A stretch of DNA of 64,000 nt from assembly GCA_964343805.1 (NCBI GenBank), contig CAYFLR010000004.1, positions 1-64,000 on the forward strand, given 5' to 3'. Below, in pieces: positions 1 through 8,128 of the stretch. Below the pieces are notes generated by a model. That model had not been told where the DNA came from. It ran no database searches and worked only from the letters and a program-made list of their open reading frames with translations. Each line of letters begins with the position of its first letter. Position 1 is the first letter of the stretch. This DNA is from CAYFLR01 sp964343805. GTDB taxonomy: Bacteria; Bdellovibrionota_B; Oligoflexia; CAYFLR01. The translations under genes were made by a program, and so were the position numbers.

Positions 1-213
1 CTAGTACCTCTTCCTCCTTTATTTCTTGGGATTCAGTCATTATTACTTGATGAAACAGACAGGTTCTTGCGACCATTCATGGTTTCTTTCCTTGGTGAAT
101 AATGCGTTGATTTCTGTGCTTCTGGCAAGGAAGGAAAACACGAATGTTGTTTCCATAAACAGGGCGTTCTCTTGCTTCATAGACTGTCCCTGTCTGAAGA
201 GCCCAAAGAAGAA
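1..213. other. Region without a recognisable gene
   Basis: No convincing coding sequence is visible on either strand. The short open frames here have no plausible ribosome binding site and run on into the GC-rich RNA-like segment and the terminator, so they are not real genes. Base composition is ordinary for the window until about position 200. A weak inverted repeat (GAGCC...GGCTC, 199-223) bridges into the next element. Confidence 0.5.
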
Positions 214-360
214 AAGTTGGCTCCCCAAGGGTGACTCGGCCGCCTATCCCTGGGCGGGCCCCACCATCCTGGCTCGGCGGCATACCCCTTTAGGGCACGA
301 GAACCCTTGTTCCAAGGGCCGCTCACTTCCTGTTCGCGGAACACCAAGTGAAACCAGATC
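214..360 (-). ncRNA. Candidate structured non-coding RNA, unassigned
   Basis: This stretch is far richer in G+C than its surroundings, the usual sign of a structural RNA in an AT-rich genome. Read on the minus strand it can form several hairpins: CCCUUG-GAA-CAAGGG, UGCCCU-AAA-GGGGUA, and a longer arm closed by GCCGCC/GGCGGC. A closing helix is possible between GGUUUC near the 5' end and GGAGCC near the 3' end. It lies directly beyond the terminator of tRNA-Asn, which is U-rich in both directions, so the RNA could also be read on the plus strand and stop there. The segment with the CCUUGGAACAAGGGUUC hairpin followed by GCCGCCGAG recalls 6S RNA, but I cannot confirm it. The hallmarks of RNase P, SRP RNA and tmRNA were looked for and not found. 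Strand and ends are uncertain. Confidence 0.4.
218..238 (-). repeat. 21-base copy of the tRNA-Asn 3' end
   Basis: Positions 218-238 are identical to 419-439, which is the 3' end of the tRNA-Asn gene (half of the T arm, acceptor strand and CCA). The match ends sharply on both sides. A partial 3' tRNA copy about 200 bases downstream of the intact tRNA is what an old site-specific integration into the tRNA gene leaves behind. It could equally be part of the RNA-like element. No integrase is present. Confidence 0.7.
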
Positions 361-376
361 CCCGCAAAAAACCAAT

Positions 377-416
377 AAAAAAACCCTACCTGACTAAGGT
401 CAAGTAGGGTTTTTTT
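377..416. terminator. Bidirectional intrinsic terminator
   Basis: A stem ACCCTAC/GTAGGGT (383-389 with 404-410) continues through TGAC/GTCA to a TAAG loop. It is flanked by an A run on the left and a T run on the right, so it can end transcription in both directions. On the minus strand it sits 3 bases after the tRNA-Asn CCA end and is the expected terminator for that gene. On the plus strand it could end the GC-rich RNA candidate. Confidence 0.85.
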
Positions 417-418
417 AC

Positions 419-494
419 TGGCTCCCCAAGGGTGACTCGAACACCCGACAAGCTGGTTAACAGCCAGCTGCTCTACCGACTGAGCTATTGGGGA
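419..494 (-). tRNA. tRNA-Asn (GTT)
   Basis: Read on the minus strand this is a complete 76-base tRNA. Acceptor strands TCCCCAA and TTGGGGA pair, G is the discriminator, and CCA is encoded. The D arm carries AGCTCAGTCGGTAGAGC, the anticodon stem-loop CTGGCTGTTAACCAG has anticodon GTT (asparagine), and the T loop is TTCGAGT. A promoter lies just upstream and a strong terminator directly downstream, so it is probably a single-gene transcription unit. Confidence 0.97.
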
Positions 495-511
495 TCAGTA
501 AAGTGCTAAAT

Positions 512-540
512 ACATTAGTTAATTTCGATGAGAGTGTCAA
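512..540 (-). promoter_or_regulatory. Sigma-70-type promoter of tRNA-Asn
   Basis: On the minus strand a perfect -35 box TTGACA (535-540) is followed after 17 bases by TAATGT (512-517) as -10. The start of transcription would fall about 10 bases before the tRNA 5' end at 494. Confidence 0.65.
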
Positions 541-703
541 TAGTTTTTCTTGCTTTTTACCTATAAATAAAAAAAAACTTGTTAATTTAAGTGGTTAATG
601 GGGAAGGGGTTAAAAAAAATCAAGTTTCGGCCTCAGAGGTCGAAGGAAAGCATGAAGAAGAAAACCAAAAACTTCGCATAAATTGTCTTTAGGGAGACGA
701 GAA

Positions 704-2557
704 ATGATTCAGGGATTATTAAAAAAGCAACTTCTTTTCTTAACCACGATTGTGTTGATGCTGGTGGTGGGGATATTATTTATTACCCGCACCTTCTCGC
801 TTGCATCCATACTGTACTCATGTGTTGTTGGCTTTGCAGCCATTGCATATGGAGTGAGCATCGTCCAGAATATTAAAAAGGACTTTGAGCAGTTCATGGC
901 GGAGAAAATACCGGAACCACCTGAGCCGGTGATACCGCAATCCAATGATGAGTTCTTTGAACAGCGACTCCAAGAGGTAGAAGCCCGTTACCAAGAAGAA
1001 CTAGAGAAGTTAAAAGAAGAGAATCAATCCCTATCTCAAATAAATAATCGTGATCTTTCCAAATCATCCCAAGAAAAACTTCATTTTAATGAAAGAATAA
1101 AAGATCTAGAAGATGAATTTAGCAAAATTAAAATGATGAACTTTGAGCTGGAGAAAGAGAACGCTACTTTCCGTTCTGAAAAGGAGAACTTAGTAGAAAA
1201 AGCCGATATGCTCAAAGAGAACTTTGAAAAAGAGTGCTCGGTTATTGAATCGAAATACCATAATGCAATGAATCATGTTTCTTCCTTACAGTCTGATGTT
1301 CGTAGCCATGTTCGTCTTTCTTCTGAAATTTTAGATCAGATTCCTCCAATTGAAAGTCAGCTCCATGATATCACCAAGCAGACAGAGCGGAGTGCGATCG
1401 AAATTGGAGATAAGGTTCGCTACATTTTAGATAAAGCGCAAGAGCATTTGAAAGAGTCCAACGAAATTGGGAGTAAATTTGAAGGAGCGGGCTCTGAAAC
1501 CGGTTCCATGTCTCTTTCCCAAGTGATCGAAGGAAGTTTGAAACTCTTAGAAGAGATGGTAAACATTACGGAGTACAACGCTAGATTAAACAAAAACTAT
1601 TCTGATACTATCAGTTCTATCTTAGAGCACACTGCAGTCATTAACAAAATCACCGACGAAATCCAGTACATTTCTGACCAAACGAACTTACTTGCTTTGA
1701 ACGCGGCGATTGAGGCGGCGAGAGCAGGAGAGAATGGTCGAGGTTTCTCGGTTGTAGCGGACGAAGTAAGAAAGCTGTCTGATCGTACTAACGCTGCTTC
1801 TATAAGTATTATGGAAACAGTAGGTAAGGTAAACAGCTCGATCTCTGATATTAGTAAGTCTTTAACGGAGAACTTAACCAATACCCAAGAAAAGAAAACC
1901 CAAGTTCAAATGGCGGTGGGTAAACTCCAATCTTCTGCTGAAGAAAGTATTGCTGACTTCTCTTCTTTGATTAAGAATGCGGTGGTCAGTTCAGAAGAGG
2001 TTGCTAAAAATATTGATGAGATTATTCTGTCTCTCCAATTCCAGGATATTACTAAGCAGCAAATCGATCAAATTTTTAAACCTCTTGACAAATTGAAACA
2101 CTTTGCGAAAAATACCCTAGCTGTGAGTGGTGAATTTACCAATCAACAAGAAGTGACTGCTCAAGCAGCAGGGTCATCTTTTGTTCCATCGGCACCACCA
2201 CCAATGCCGGCACCAGCACCAGCACCGGCACCAGCACCGGCACCAGCACCAGCGCCAGCTCCTGCTCCGGTGATGGAAACACCAGCTCCTGCCCCAGCGC
2301 CTGCGCCGGCCCCAGAACCTGAGCCAGCTCCTGCGATGGACTTTGCTCCAGAACCTGCTGGAGGTGGAGATGATATGATTTCTGAGGTCTTCGGAGTGAG
2401 TGATATGTCTGCTGCTGAACCAGAAGAAGTCGCCGCCCCGGTTGCTCCTGCAGCAGAACCAGCAGCTGAAGCGGCAGTATTTGAGAATGAAGCTGATATT
2501 AATTTAGATGATGATGATGAAGGAGATATGGATCAAGGAGAAGTAGTATTCTTCTAA
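704..2557 (+). CDS. Methyl-accepting chemotaxis-like protein without a sensor domain
   Basis: Two closely spaced transmembrane segments (about residues 7-26 and 31-53) leave almost no periplasmic loop. A long charged coiled coil (about 75-200) and the MCP signalling domain follow, with the hairpin-tip hallmark NLLALNAAIEAARAG near residues 325-340 where CheA and CheW bind. After the receptor domain comes a Pro-Ala linker (about 500-550, long PA repeats) and a very acidic Glu/Asp tail. ATG at 704 is chosen over an upstream TTG because AGGGAG at 691-696 sits 7 bases before it. With no ligand domain, the protein probably senses something internal or through a partner, or clusters signalling arrays. 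The RNase D gene follows 12 bases downstream, so the two may be cotranscribed. No other chemotaxis genes are in the window. Confidence 0.9.
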   Translation: MIQGLLKKQLLFLTTIVLMLVVGILFITRTFSLASILYSCVVGFAAIAYGVSIVQNIKKDFEQFMAEKIPEPPEPVIPQSNDEFFEQRLQEVEARYQEELEKLKEENQSLSQINNRDLSKSSQEKLHFNERIKDLEDEFSKIKMMNFELEKENATFRSEKENLVEKADMLKENFEKECSVIESKYHNAMNHVSSLQSDVRSHVRLSSEILDQIPPIESQLHDITKQTERSAIEIGDKVRYILDKAQEHLKESNEIGSKFEGAGSETGSMSLSQVIEGSLKLLEEMVNITEYNARLNKNYSDTISSILEHTAVINKITDEIQYISDQTNLLALNAAIEAARAGENGRGFSVVADEVRKLSDRTNAASISIMETVGKVNSSISDISKSLTENLTNTQEKKTQVQMAVGKLQSSAEESIADFSSLIKNAVVSSEEVAKNIDEIILSLQFQDITKQQIDQIFKPLDKLKHFAKNTLAVSGEFTNQQEVTAQAAGSSFVPSAPPPMPAPAPAPAPAPAPAPAPAPAPVMETPAPAPAPAPAPEPEPAPAMDFAPEPAGGGDDMISEVFGVSDMSAAEPEEVAAPVAPAAEPAAEAAVFENEADINLDDDDEGDMDQGEVVFF

Positions 2558-2569
2558 TTTAAAAAAAAA

Positions 2570-3427
2570 ATGGCAACTGATTATACTTATGTGGATTCAC
2601 CTCACTTACTGAAAATATTAGCAGCTGATTTAAAGAAATCAACTTACCTAGCCATTGATACCGAATATGATTCTTTTCGATACTTTATAGAGAAACTCTG
2701 TTTAATCCAAATAATGACCCCTTTTGGGGTCTATCTTCTCGACCCCATCATACTGGGAGATTTAAGTCCTCTCAATGAAGTGATGAGCAGCACCAAAGTA
2801 ACCAAGATTTTTCATGCCGCAGACAACGACATTCGGTTACTCAAAAGAGATTATCAATTCGATATTAAGAATATCTTTGACACTCAGTTGGCTTGCAAAC
2901 TATTACACACCGAACGGTTGGATTTAGGTTCTGTGATAAAGCATTATACCGGTGAAGAGGTTGCCAAAAATAAGAGAGTTCAAAGATCAAGGTGGGATCG
3001 AAGACCGCTTTCGGAAAAGCAAGTTGCCTATGCAGTAGCAGATATCCGTTTTTTACCTGCTCTTTTTGAGAGACTGAGTGATCTTTTAGTAAAGGAAGGT
3101 CTTTTAAAAGAAGCTGAGTTTCTTTTTGATAAATTAACTCGTGTGGAATGGAAGCGTAAAAGGTTCAACCCTTATGAATATCGTAAGTTCGAAAGAAATG
3201 GTAAATTGAGTTCTTCTGAAATGGATAAACTAAAAAAGTTACTCAGGTGGCGTTTTGATATGGGTAAAAGGTGTAACCGGGCCTGCTTTATGATTCTTTC
3301 TGACGATATGATTCAGAAGTTAATTAAGTTTAAATTTAAAAACTTGGACCATTTCAAACAATCTAAAATTCTTTCTAAATCCTTATTAATAAAGCACGGC
3401 CGTTCAATCTATTCTTTGCTTTCCTGA
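2570..3427 (+). CDS. rnd: RNase D-like 3'-5' exonuclease
   Basis: This is a DEDDy-family 3'-5' exoribonuclease, which in known bacteria trims tRNA and other stable RNA 3' ends. Exo I is seen as IDTEYD (D30, E32), Exo II as FHAADNDIRLL (about 83-93), and Exo III as YAVADIRFL (about 155-163, Tyr and Asp). A single HRDC-like helical region fills the C-terminus. At 285 residues it is shorter than the E. coli enzyme, which has two HRDC domains. No clear ribosome binding site precedes the ATG, only an A run, so translation may depend on readthrough from the upstream gene 12 bases away. Its 3' end overlaps the convergent transketolase gene by 19 bases. Confidence 0.88.
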   Translation: MATDYTYVDSPHLLKILAADLKKSTYLAIDTEYDSFRYFIEKLCLIQIMTPFGVYLLDPIILGDLSPLNEVMSSTKVTKIFHAADNDIRLLKRDYQFDIKNIFDTQLACKLLHTERLDLGSVIKHYTGEEVAKNKRVQRSRWDRRPLSEKQVAYAVADIRFLPALFERLSDLLVKEGLLKEAEFLFDKLTRVEWKRKRFNPYEYRKFERNGKLSSSEMDKLKKLLRWRFDMGKRCNRACFMILSDDMIQKLIKFKFKNLDHFKQSKILSKSLLIKHGRSIYSLLS

Positions 3428-5376
3428 TACTTTGCATGGGCAAATTCAGCCAAATGATGAGCGGTGAAGCCATACTTTTTGGCCAATTGATCTGATGGTG
3501 CGCGTTGGGCAAAATGAGGGAGGCAGAAGACTTTGTCGGTGAATGTTTTTAAGAATAGGCCGGTTCCTGCTTCAACTCCTATTTTTAAAGCACTCTTTGG
3601 AAGTAATGACGACTGTTCTTCTAAGGGTCTTGCTAAAAAGAGGTCAATTGAGGGAAGGGATATTACTCCTGCTTTGATACCCTTTTTGGCTAGTTTAGCA
3701 ATGGCTTCGACACAGATACTGACTTCGGAGCCTGTGGCATAAAAAACGAGGTCAGAATCTAGTGAACCGGCAGCTAAATACCCACCTAAATCGGCATCTA
3801 TTTTCGATTCCTTGAGTTGAGGTAAGCTTTGGCGGCTGGTAATGATAGCAGAGGGGCCCTTTGCCGAAAGAGCACTTTGAAAAGAGGCAATGGTTTCATT
3901 TAAATCAGCTGGTCTGTAAACTGTAAGATCGGGAATGAGACGTAAGCTGTCTAAGTGCTCTACTGGTTGATGAGTGGGGCCATCTTCTCCAACATAGAAG
4001 GAATCGTGAGAGAAAACAAAAATAGTTGGAGTTTTCATTAATGAGGCCAGTCTCACTGAGTAACGCATGTAATCACTAAATACCAAAAAGGTAGAGGTGA
4101 GAGGGATAAAATGACTGTGAAGTGCCATTCCATTAGCGATGGCTCCCATAGCATGCTCTCTAATACCTAATTGGATATTCCGTCCCAAAGGCTCTTTGGG
4201 TTGCATGGACACTTCTTCTTTTATGACCACTTTAGTGGAAGGGGTCAAGTCGGCAGAAGTAATCATAAGATGAGGTATTTTATCTGCCAACGCATTCACT
4301 ACTTTACCACTGGATCCGCGAGTGGCTTCAGGAGTGTCTATCTTTTTCATATCCTTTATCCAAGAATTATCTATTTCTCCTTTGCACCAACTTTGGAAAT
4401 TCTCTACTAAATCGGGTTGGGACTTTTTCAATTGCTCTAATTTTTTATTCCATTTTTCGAATTCAACTAAGAACTCTTGCTGCTTTTTATTTAACTCTTC
4501 ATCAATTTCAGTGTCTCGATAGAAGGCTTTGTTGGGCTTATAATCATAAGCTTGCTTCATCTTCTTGATAATATCTTTGCCTAAAGGTGCTCCGTGAGAT
4601 CCAGCGGTTCCTTCTTTTTCGAAGGCTCCATCGCCAATGATGGTATTCACAATGATGAGTTTGGGTTTATTTTTGGTGCGAGCTGCTTTATCGAGTTCTT
4701 TTCTTAAAGAGAGCACTGTGGGTTCATCTGTGGTTAAAACTTTCCATCCGCAGGACTCAAAGCGCTTTTGAATATTTTCAGTGAAGCTGGTTTCGGTGGA
4801 ACCTTCGATGGAAATTTGATTTGAATCATAGATCCAGTACAAGTTAGAAAGCGGTTGATGACCTGCAACACTCGCCGCTTCGTAGGAAATTCCTTCCATT
4901 AAATCACCATCTGAAACCAGCGCCACGGTTTTATGATTTATAATATCTTTAGAAAATTTGTTTCTTAGATATCTTTCTGCCAGAGCCATACCAACGCTGG
5001 TAGCGGCACCTTGACCCAGAGGACCGGTGGTCATTTCAATGCCAAGATCCAAATTATATTCAGGGTGACCAGCGGTTTTAGACCCTAATTGTCGGAAATT
5101 TTTAATATCATCTAATGAAATATCGTAACCATAGAGGTGAAGTAAACTGTAAAGCAACATGGAGCCATGTCCTGGACTTAAAATAAACCGGTCACGATTG
5201 ATCCATGTGGGGTTTTGGGGAGATAGTTTTAAAAAATGATGAAAGAGGGTCACTCCAATATGAGCCGCACCTAAAGGAAGACCGGGATGGCCAGAGTTAG
5301 CCTTTTGGATCGCTTCAGCAGAGAGCATTTTAATTTGACGAATGATTTGAGTTTCGACTTGTACCGTATCCTTCAT
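3409..5376 (-). CDS. tkt: Transketolase
   Basis: This is a full-length transketolase (655 residues), a thiamine-diphosphate enzyme moving two-carbon units between sugar phosphates in the pentose phosphate pathway. Visible are the N-terminal SGHPGLPLG motif, the TPP/Mg loop SDGDLMEG with downstream N, and the second-domain signature GEDGPTHQPVEHL. The start at 5376 (MKDTVQ) is chosen because AAGGAAA lies 7 bases upstream; an in-frame ATG ten codons earlier has nothing comparable. A promoter candidate is embedded in the terminator of the preceding lipoprotein gene. The 3' end overlaps the RNase D gene tail to tail. Confidence 0.96.
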   Translation of the reverse strand: MKDTVQVETQIIRQIKMLSAEAIQKANSGHPGLPLGAAHIGVTLFHHFLKLSPQNPTWINRDRFILSPGHGSMLLYSLLHLYGYDISLDDIKNFRQLGSKTAGHPEYNLDLGIEMTTGPLGQGAATSVGMALAERYLRNKFSKDIINHKTVALVSDGDLMEGISYEAASVAGHQPLSNLYWIYDSNQISIEGSTETSFTENIQKRFESCGWKVLTTDEPTVLSLRKELDKAARTKNKPKLIIVNTIIGDGAFEKEGTAGSHGAPLGKDIIKKMKQAYDYKPNKAFYRDTEIDEELNKKQQEFLVEFEKWNKKLEQLKKSQPDLVENFQSWCKGEIDNSWIKDMKKIDTPEATRGSSGKVVNALADKIPHLMITSADLTPSTKVVIKEEVSMQPKEPLGRNIQLGIREHAMGAIANGMALHSHFIPLTSTFLVFSDYMRYSVRLASLMKTPTIFVFSHDSFYVGEDGPTHQPVEHLDSLRLIPDLTVYRPADLNETIASFQSALSAKGPSAIITSRQSLPQLKESKIDADLGGYLAAGSLDSDLVFYATGSEVSICVEAIAKLAKKGIKAGVISLPSIDLFLARPLEEQSSLLPKSALKIGVEAGTGLFLKTFTDKVFCLPHFAQRAPSDQLAKKYGFTAHHLAEFAHAKYQESKE

Positions 5377-5396
5377 AGATATTTCCTTATTAAAAT

Positions 5397-5435
5397 AAAA
5401 AAACAAAATCCCACTTATTTATTACGTGGGATTTT
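5397..5435 (-). terminator. Intrinsic terminator after the Cys-rich lipoprotein gene
   Basis: On the minus strand AAAATCCCAC (5426-5435) pairs with GTGGGATTTT (5405-5414) around an 11-base loop and is followed by GTTTTTTTATTTT. It lies 36 bases beyond the stop codon of the gene ending at 5471 and only about 20 bases before the transketolase start. Confidence 0.85.
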
Positions 5436-5447
5436 GCTTTTAATCAA
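5419..5447 (-). promoter_or_regulatory. tkt: Transketolase promoter candidate inside the terminator
   Basis: On the minus strand TTGATT (5442-5447) and TAATAA (5419-5424) are separated by exactly 17 bases. The -10 box is in the loop of the terminator hairpin, so transcription would begin in the second stem arm. The transketolase messenger would therefore not contain the whole hairpin. Confidence 0.5.
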
Positions 5448-5470
5448 TCTATTTTAGAATACGGATCAGG

Positions 5471-7993
5471 TTATTTTACCACAAACTGGATGTGGTCAAT
5501 AAGAACCGCACTGTCATAGATAAAGTCACCGGCATCGGCGATTCCAATTTGCAGCGTTTTCTCTTTCCCTGCAAAGTTTGTGACATCAATTTCTTTGTAT
5601 TGAGGCCCAATCTGCATTAAGAAAGCTTTAGTTGCAGAATCAGGGCAGGTGGGAGTGCTGTCTTTATGGTTAGCAGGAATGGCTTCGAGCGAGTCATTCA
5701 CGTTACCAATAGTTTTACAGAACTCTTTCCAGTGAGGAGCATTGTCATTCACATTTTCTTTCACCATGAAATCGGGTTCTTCATCAAATTTAACATAGAA
5801 TATATCATTGTATGCAGATCCGATAAAGGTAGGTGCTTCTTGTGAAACATAGTTATAGGCAATTTCTAGAATTAACTTTTGATCGCCCGTCACCTCGGGA
5901 AGTTTGATTTTTTGCCACATGAGGCTGCTCTTTTTATCCACAGATCCTGTTCCAGTGGTTAAGAAACAGTAACGCTTTCCTCTTGGTGTAACGGCTTCTC
6001 CACCTCTTTCACGGCCAGTAGCAAAAAGATCGGTGAAGTTGTCATCTGTTTCATCTCCTAAGACGGAAACAAACCCTTCTACTCTCCAACCTTTGGCATC
6101 AGCATCAGCAAATGAACGACCATCCCTTACAAAATGAGTCTCTGATTCACAAGAGAGGTTGGTTGCTCCGCCGAGATCTGCAGGAGCCACAATGGTTTCT
6201 CCTTCGGCAGGAGTGTCATTACAAGAAGCATCATCTGGGTTTAAGTCACGTGCATTGTTAGTACGTGCACTACAAGCAGCAACACAGGCTCCTGTTNNNN
6301 NNNNNNNNNNNNNNNNNNNNNNNNNNNNNNNNNNNNNNNNNNNNNNNNCACGATCTTCACCGTCATTACAAGCGGCAACACAGGCTCCATTGACCCACTC
6401 GGGAGTGTCTCCAGAACAAGTAGCTTCACAACCAATTCCGGTAGCGGAAGCGGTGAGAGCTCCTGAGCAGGTGATACATTCAGGATCACTGGCATTGGAG
6501 TTTTCATTAAGAACTTCTCCATCGGTGCACTTGGCTACGATACCACCGCCAAACTCCATATAAGTATCTTTTAAGACACATTGATCATTGGCGTCCACAT
6601 CATATTGGGTGTCATTAGGACAGGGCTCTAAACAAGTTGTGATAGGCTCTAGAGTTGGAGTTCTCTTCCCATAGGCTTCACAGTCGAGTTCACAACGGAA
6701 GGCTCCGCCTGCTTCATTAGCTTTTAAAAATTGACTGGCATCACAAGCAGGGTAAGGATCAATATCGATGTTGAGATCGCTTAAGGTGGTGTAATCTTCG
6801 AGTCCTTCTAAAGTTCCTGCTTTTTTCTCTTCTTCTTCAAATCCAAAGAGTTTTTTAGCACTGGAAGCCAATCCTTCGAGTGCATCCATAGCAGCAGCTT
6901 TACTTTCTAAAGCATCTTTCTCGTTAGTGTTTCCTTCAAAGTCTGGAAAAGCAAAGGCTGTATTACCTGTATCTTGATCTTCTTCAGCGATTCCTACTAA
7001 GGCGTAAGGACTTTGAACTTTGGTAGAAGCGGTGAGAATACCTGATGTTCCAACAAATGCTGGCATTACATAGGCACCTGTTTCTTTATTGGACCAAGTT
7101 ACAAATGGACCCACATTAGAAGTTACCATAGCTCCAGGTACGGCTGTAAGAGTTGGAGCTCCCCCATCACCTGTCATAGTTGCGTGAGTTGTCGAGTTAT
7201 TTGTTTTTCCAACAAGACCTGTGGTTAAACCAAGCTCAGCTTGTTTATAACCTAACCATTCAGCCATGGCTTTATTAGCCATATCACTGTATTTACCAGA
7301 AGTCCCTAGCTTTAAAAGAGGAAGCTGTTTATTGGTGGTATAAAAACCATAGATTACATCTTTTTCAATTTTACCAAGATCGGGGTTAATTTTCTTTAAT
7401 CCCATATAGTTGATTTGAAAATGATCTTGTTCAGCATTGTATTTGGCTAGAGCCACTACTTCGAGCATCTTTCTATCTACCCCATCGATGGCAACGGTTC
7501 GAACTTTAGCCACAACAGCAGTCTTTACACCTAATTTGTCTTTGATGCTGGCCAGAATCTCTTTGAGATAGTCTCCAATTTTTCCTTTGACTACATCAGG
7601 AGTTTGCTCTCCTACCATCTTATTAACAAATTGGGTATTAAGGATGATATCTTTGGTTGCGAAGGCGTCGGAAGGAAAGCCGAGGCCAAACTTAAGGGCA
7701 AATTTAATATCTAATTCAGGAAACTCTTTGTCCTTTTCAGTTTCTATATCAAACACTTTGATGAGAGGGATAGCTACTTCCAGTATCTCAGGGAATTTGT
7801 CTTTGATTTCATCTTCAGTGGACGCATACCAATTACGTGGGTCACACTCATCAATTGTCATACAGAGGTCGATTCCTGCATGCTCTTTAGCGGCTTCTTG
7901 CGCTTCTTTCTTCAGTTCTTCACAAGATGACAGAAACGAGAGGGTGATTGTAACCAGCAACGCACTCCCTAAATACATAAGATTCCTGATCAT
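5471..7993 (-). CDS. Large Cys-rich lipoprotein, function unknown
   Basis: The signal peptide ends in lipobox LSSC (C24). Residues 25-420 form an acidic region resembling no family I recognise. About 440-600 is a Cys-rich stretch with short repeats such as GACVAAC, reminiscent of EGF- or furin-like disulfide modules. A 52-base assembly gap (6297-6348) falls inside these repeats, and both sides remain in the same frame. The C-terminal 200 residues look like a beta-sandwich (NDIFYVKFDEEPDFM region), possibly a carbohydrate-binding-like domain. TAAGGAGG lies 6 bases before the ATG. It is probably an exposed outer-membrane lipoprotein. An intrinsic terminator follows, so it is likely the last gene of its transcript. 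Confidence 0.85.
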   Translation of the reverse strand: MIRNLMYLGSALLVTITLSFLSSCEELKKEAQEAAKEHAGIDLCMTIDECDPRNWYASTEDEIKDKFPEILEVAIPLIKVFDIETEKDKEFPELDIKFALKFGLGFPSDAFATKDIILNTQFVNKMVGEQTPDVVKGKIGDYLKEILASIKDKLGVKTAVVAKVRTVAIDGVDRKMLEVVALAKYNAEQDHFQINYMGLKKINPDLGKIEKDVIYGFYTTNKQLPLLKLGTSGKYSDMANKAMAEWLGYKQAELGLTTGLVGKTNNSTTHATMTGDGGAPTLTAVPGAMVTSNVGPFVTWSNKETGAYVMPAFVGTSGILTASTKVQSPYALVGIAEEDQDTGNTAFAFPDFEGNTNEKDALESKAAAMDALEGLASSAKKLFGFEEEEKKAGTLEGLEDYTTLSDLNIDIDPYPACDASQFLKANEAGGAFRCELDCEAYGKRTPTLEPITTCLEPCPNDTQYDVDANDQCVLKDTYMEFGGGIVAKCTDGEVLNENSNASDPECITCSGALTASATGIGCEATCSGDTPEWVNGACVAACNDGEDRXXXXXXXXXXXXXXXXXXTGACVAACSARTNNARDLNPDDASCNDTPAEGETIVAPADLGGATNLSCESETHFVRDGRSFADADAKGWRVEGFVSVLGDETDDNFTDLFATGRERGGEAVTPRGKRYCFLTTGTGSVDKKSSLMWQKIKLPEVTGDQKLILEIAYNYVSQEAPTFIGSAYNDIFYVKFDEEPDFMVKENVNDNAPHWKEFCKTIGNVNDSLEAIPANHKDSTPTCPDSATKAFLMQIGPQYKEIDVTNFAGKEKTLQIGIADAGDFIYDSAVLIDHIQFVVK
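6297..6348. other. Assembly gap of 52 N
   Basis: A run of unknown bases inside the Cys-rich repeat region of the large lipoprotein. The reading frame is preserved across it, so the estimated size is compatible with the true length or differs by whole codons. Repeats are the likely cause. Confidence 0.95.
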
Positions 7994-8128
7994 AGATTCC
8001 TCCTTACCTTAGTGGGCTTAAAATTCTAGGATTGATGGTCTATAATTTTACCTAACAGTTCGGTTCTAATCAATAAAATTAGTGATCTAGCTATTGAAAG
8101 GCGATTCTTAAGATTGTATGATTTAGCT

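Noticed and set aside
218..290. A second, degenerate tRNA gene
   Set aside because: Only the 3' strand of the T arm and acceptor is present; the preceding bases cannot form the T stem or the rest of a cloverleaf.
214..360. Assignment of the GC-rich element as 6S, SRP, RNase P or tmRNA
   Set aside because: Signature sequences of SRP, RNase P and tmRNA are absent, and the 6S resemblance rests on two short motifs only, so no name is given.
26..397. Plus-strand open frame of 123 codons covering the RNA candidate and the terminator
   Set aside because: It crosses a GC-rich segment with strong secondary structure and reads into the terminator stem; no ribosome binding site and no protein-like composition.
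6159..6563. Open frames on both strands spanning the 52-N gap
   Set aside because: Shadows of the Cys-rich lipoprotein; they depend on reading through unknown bases.
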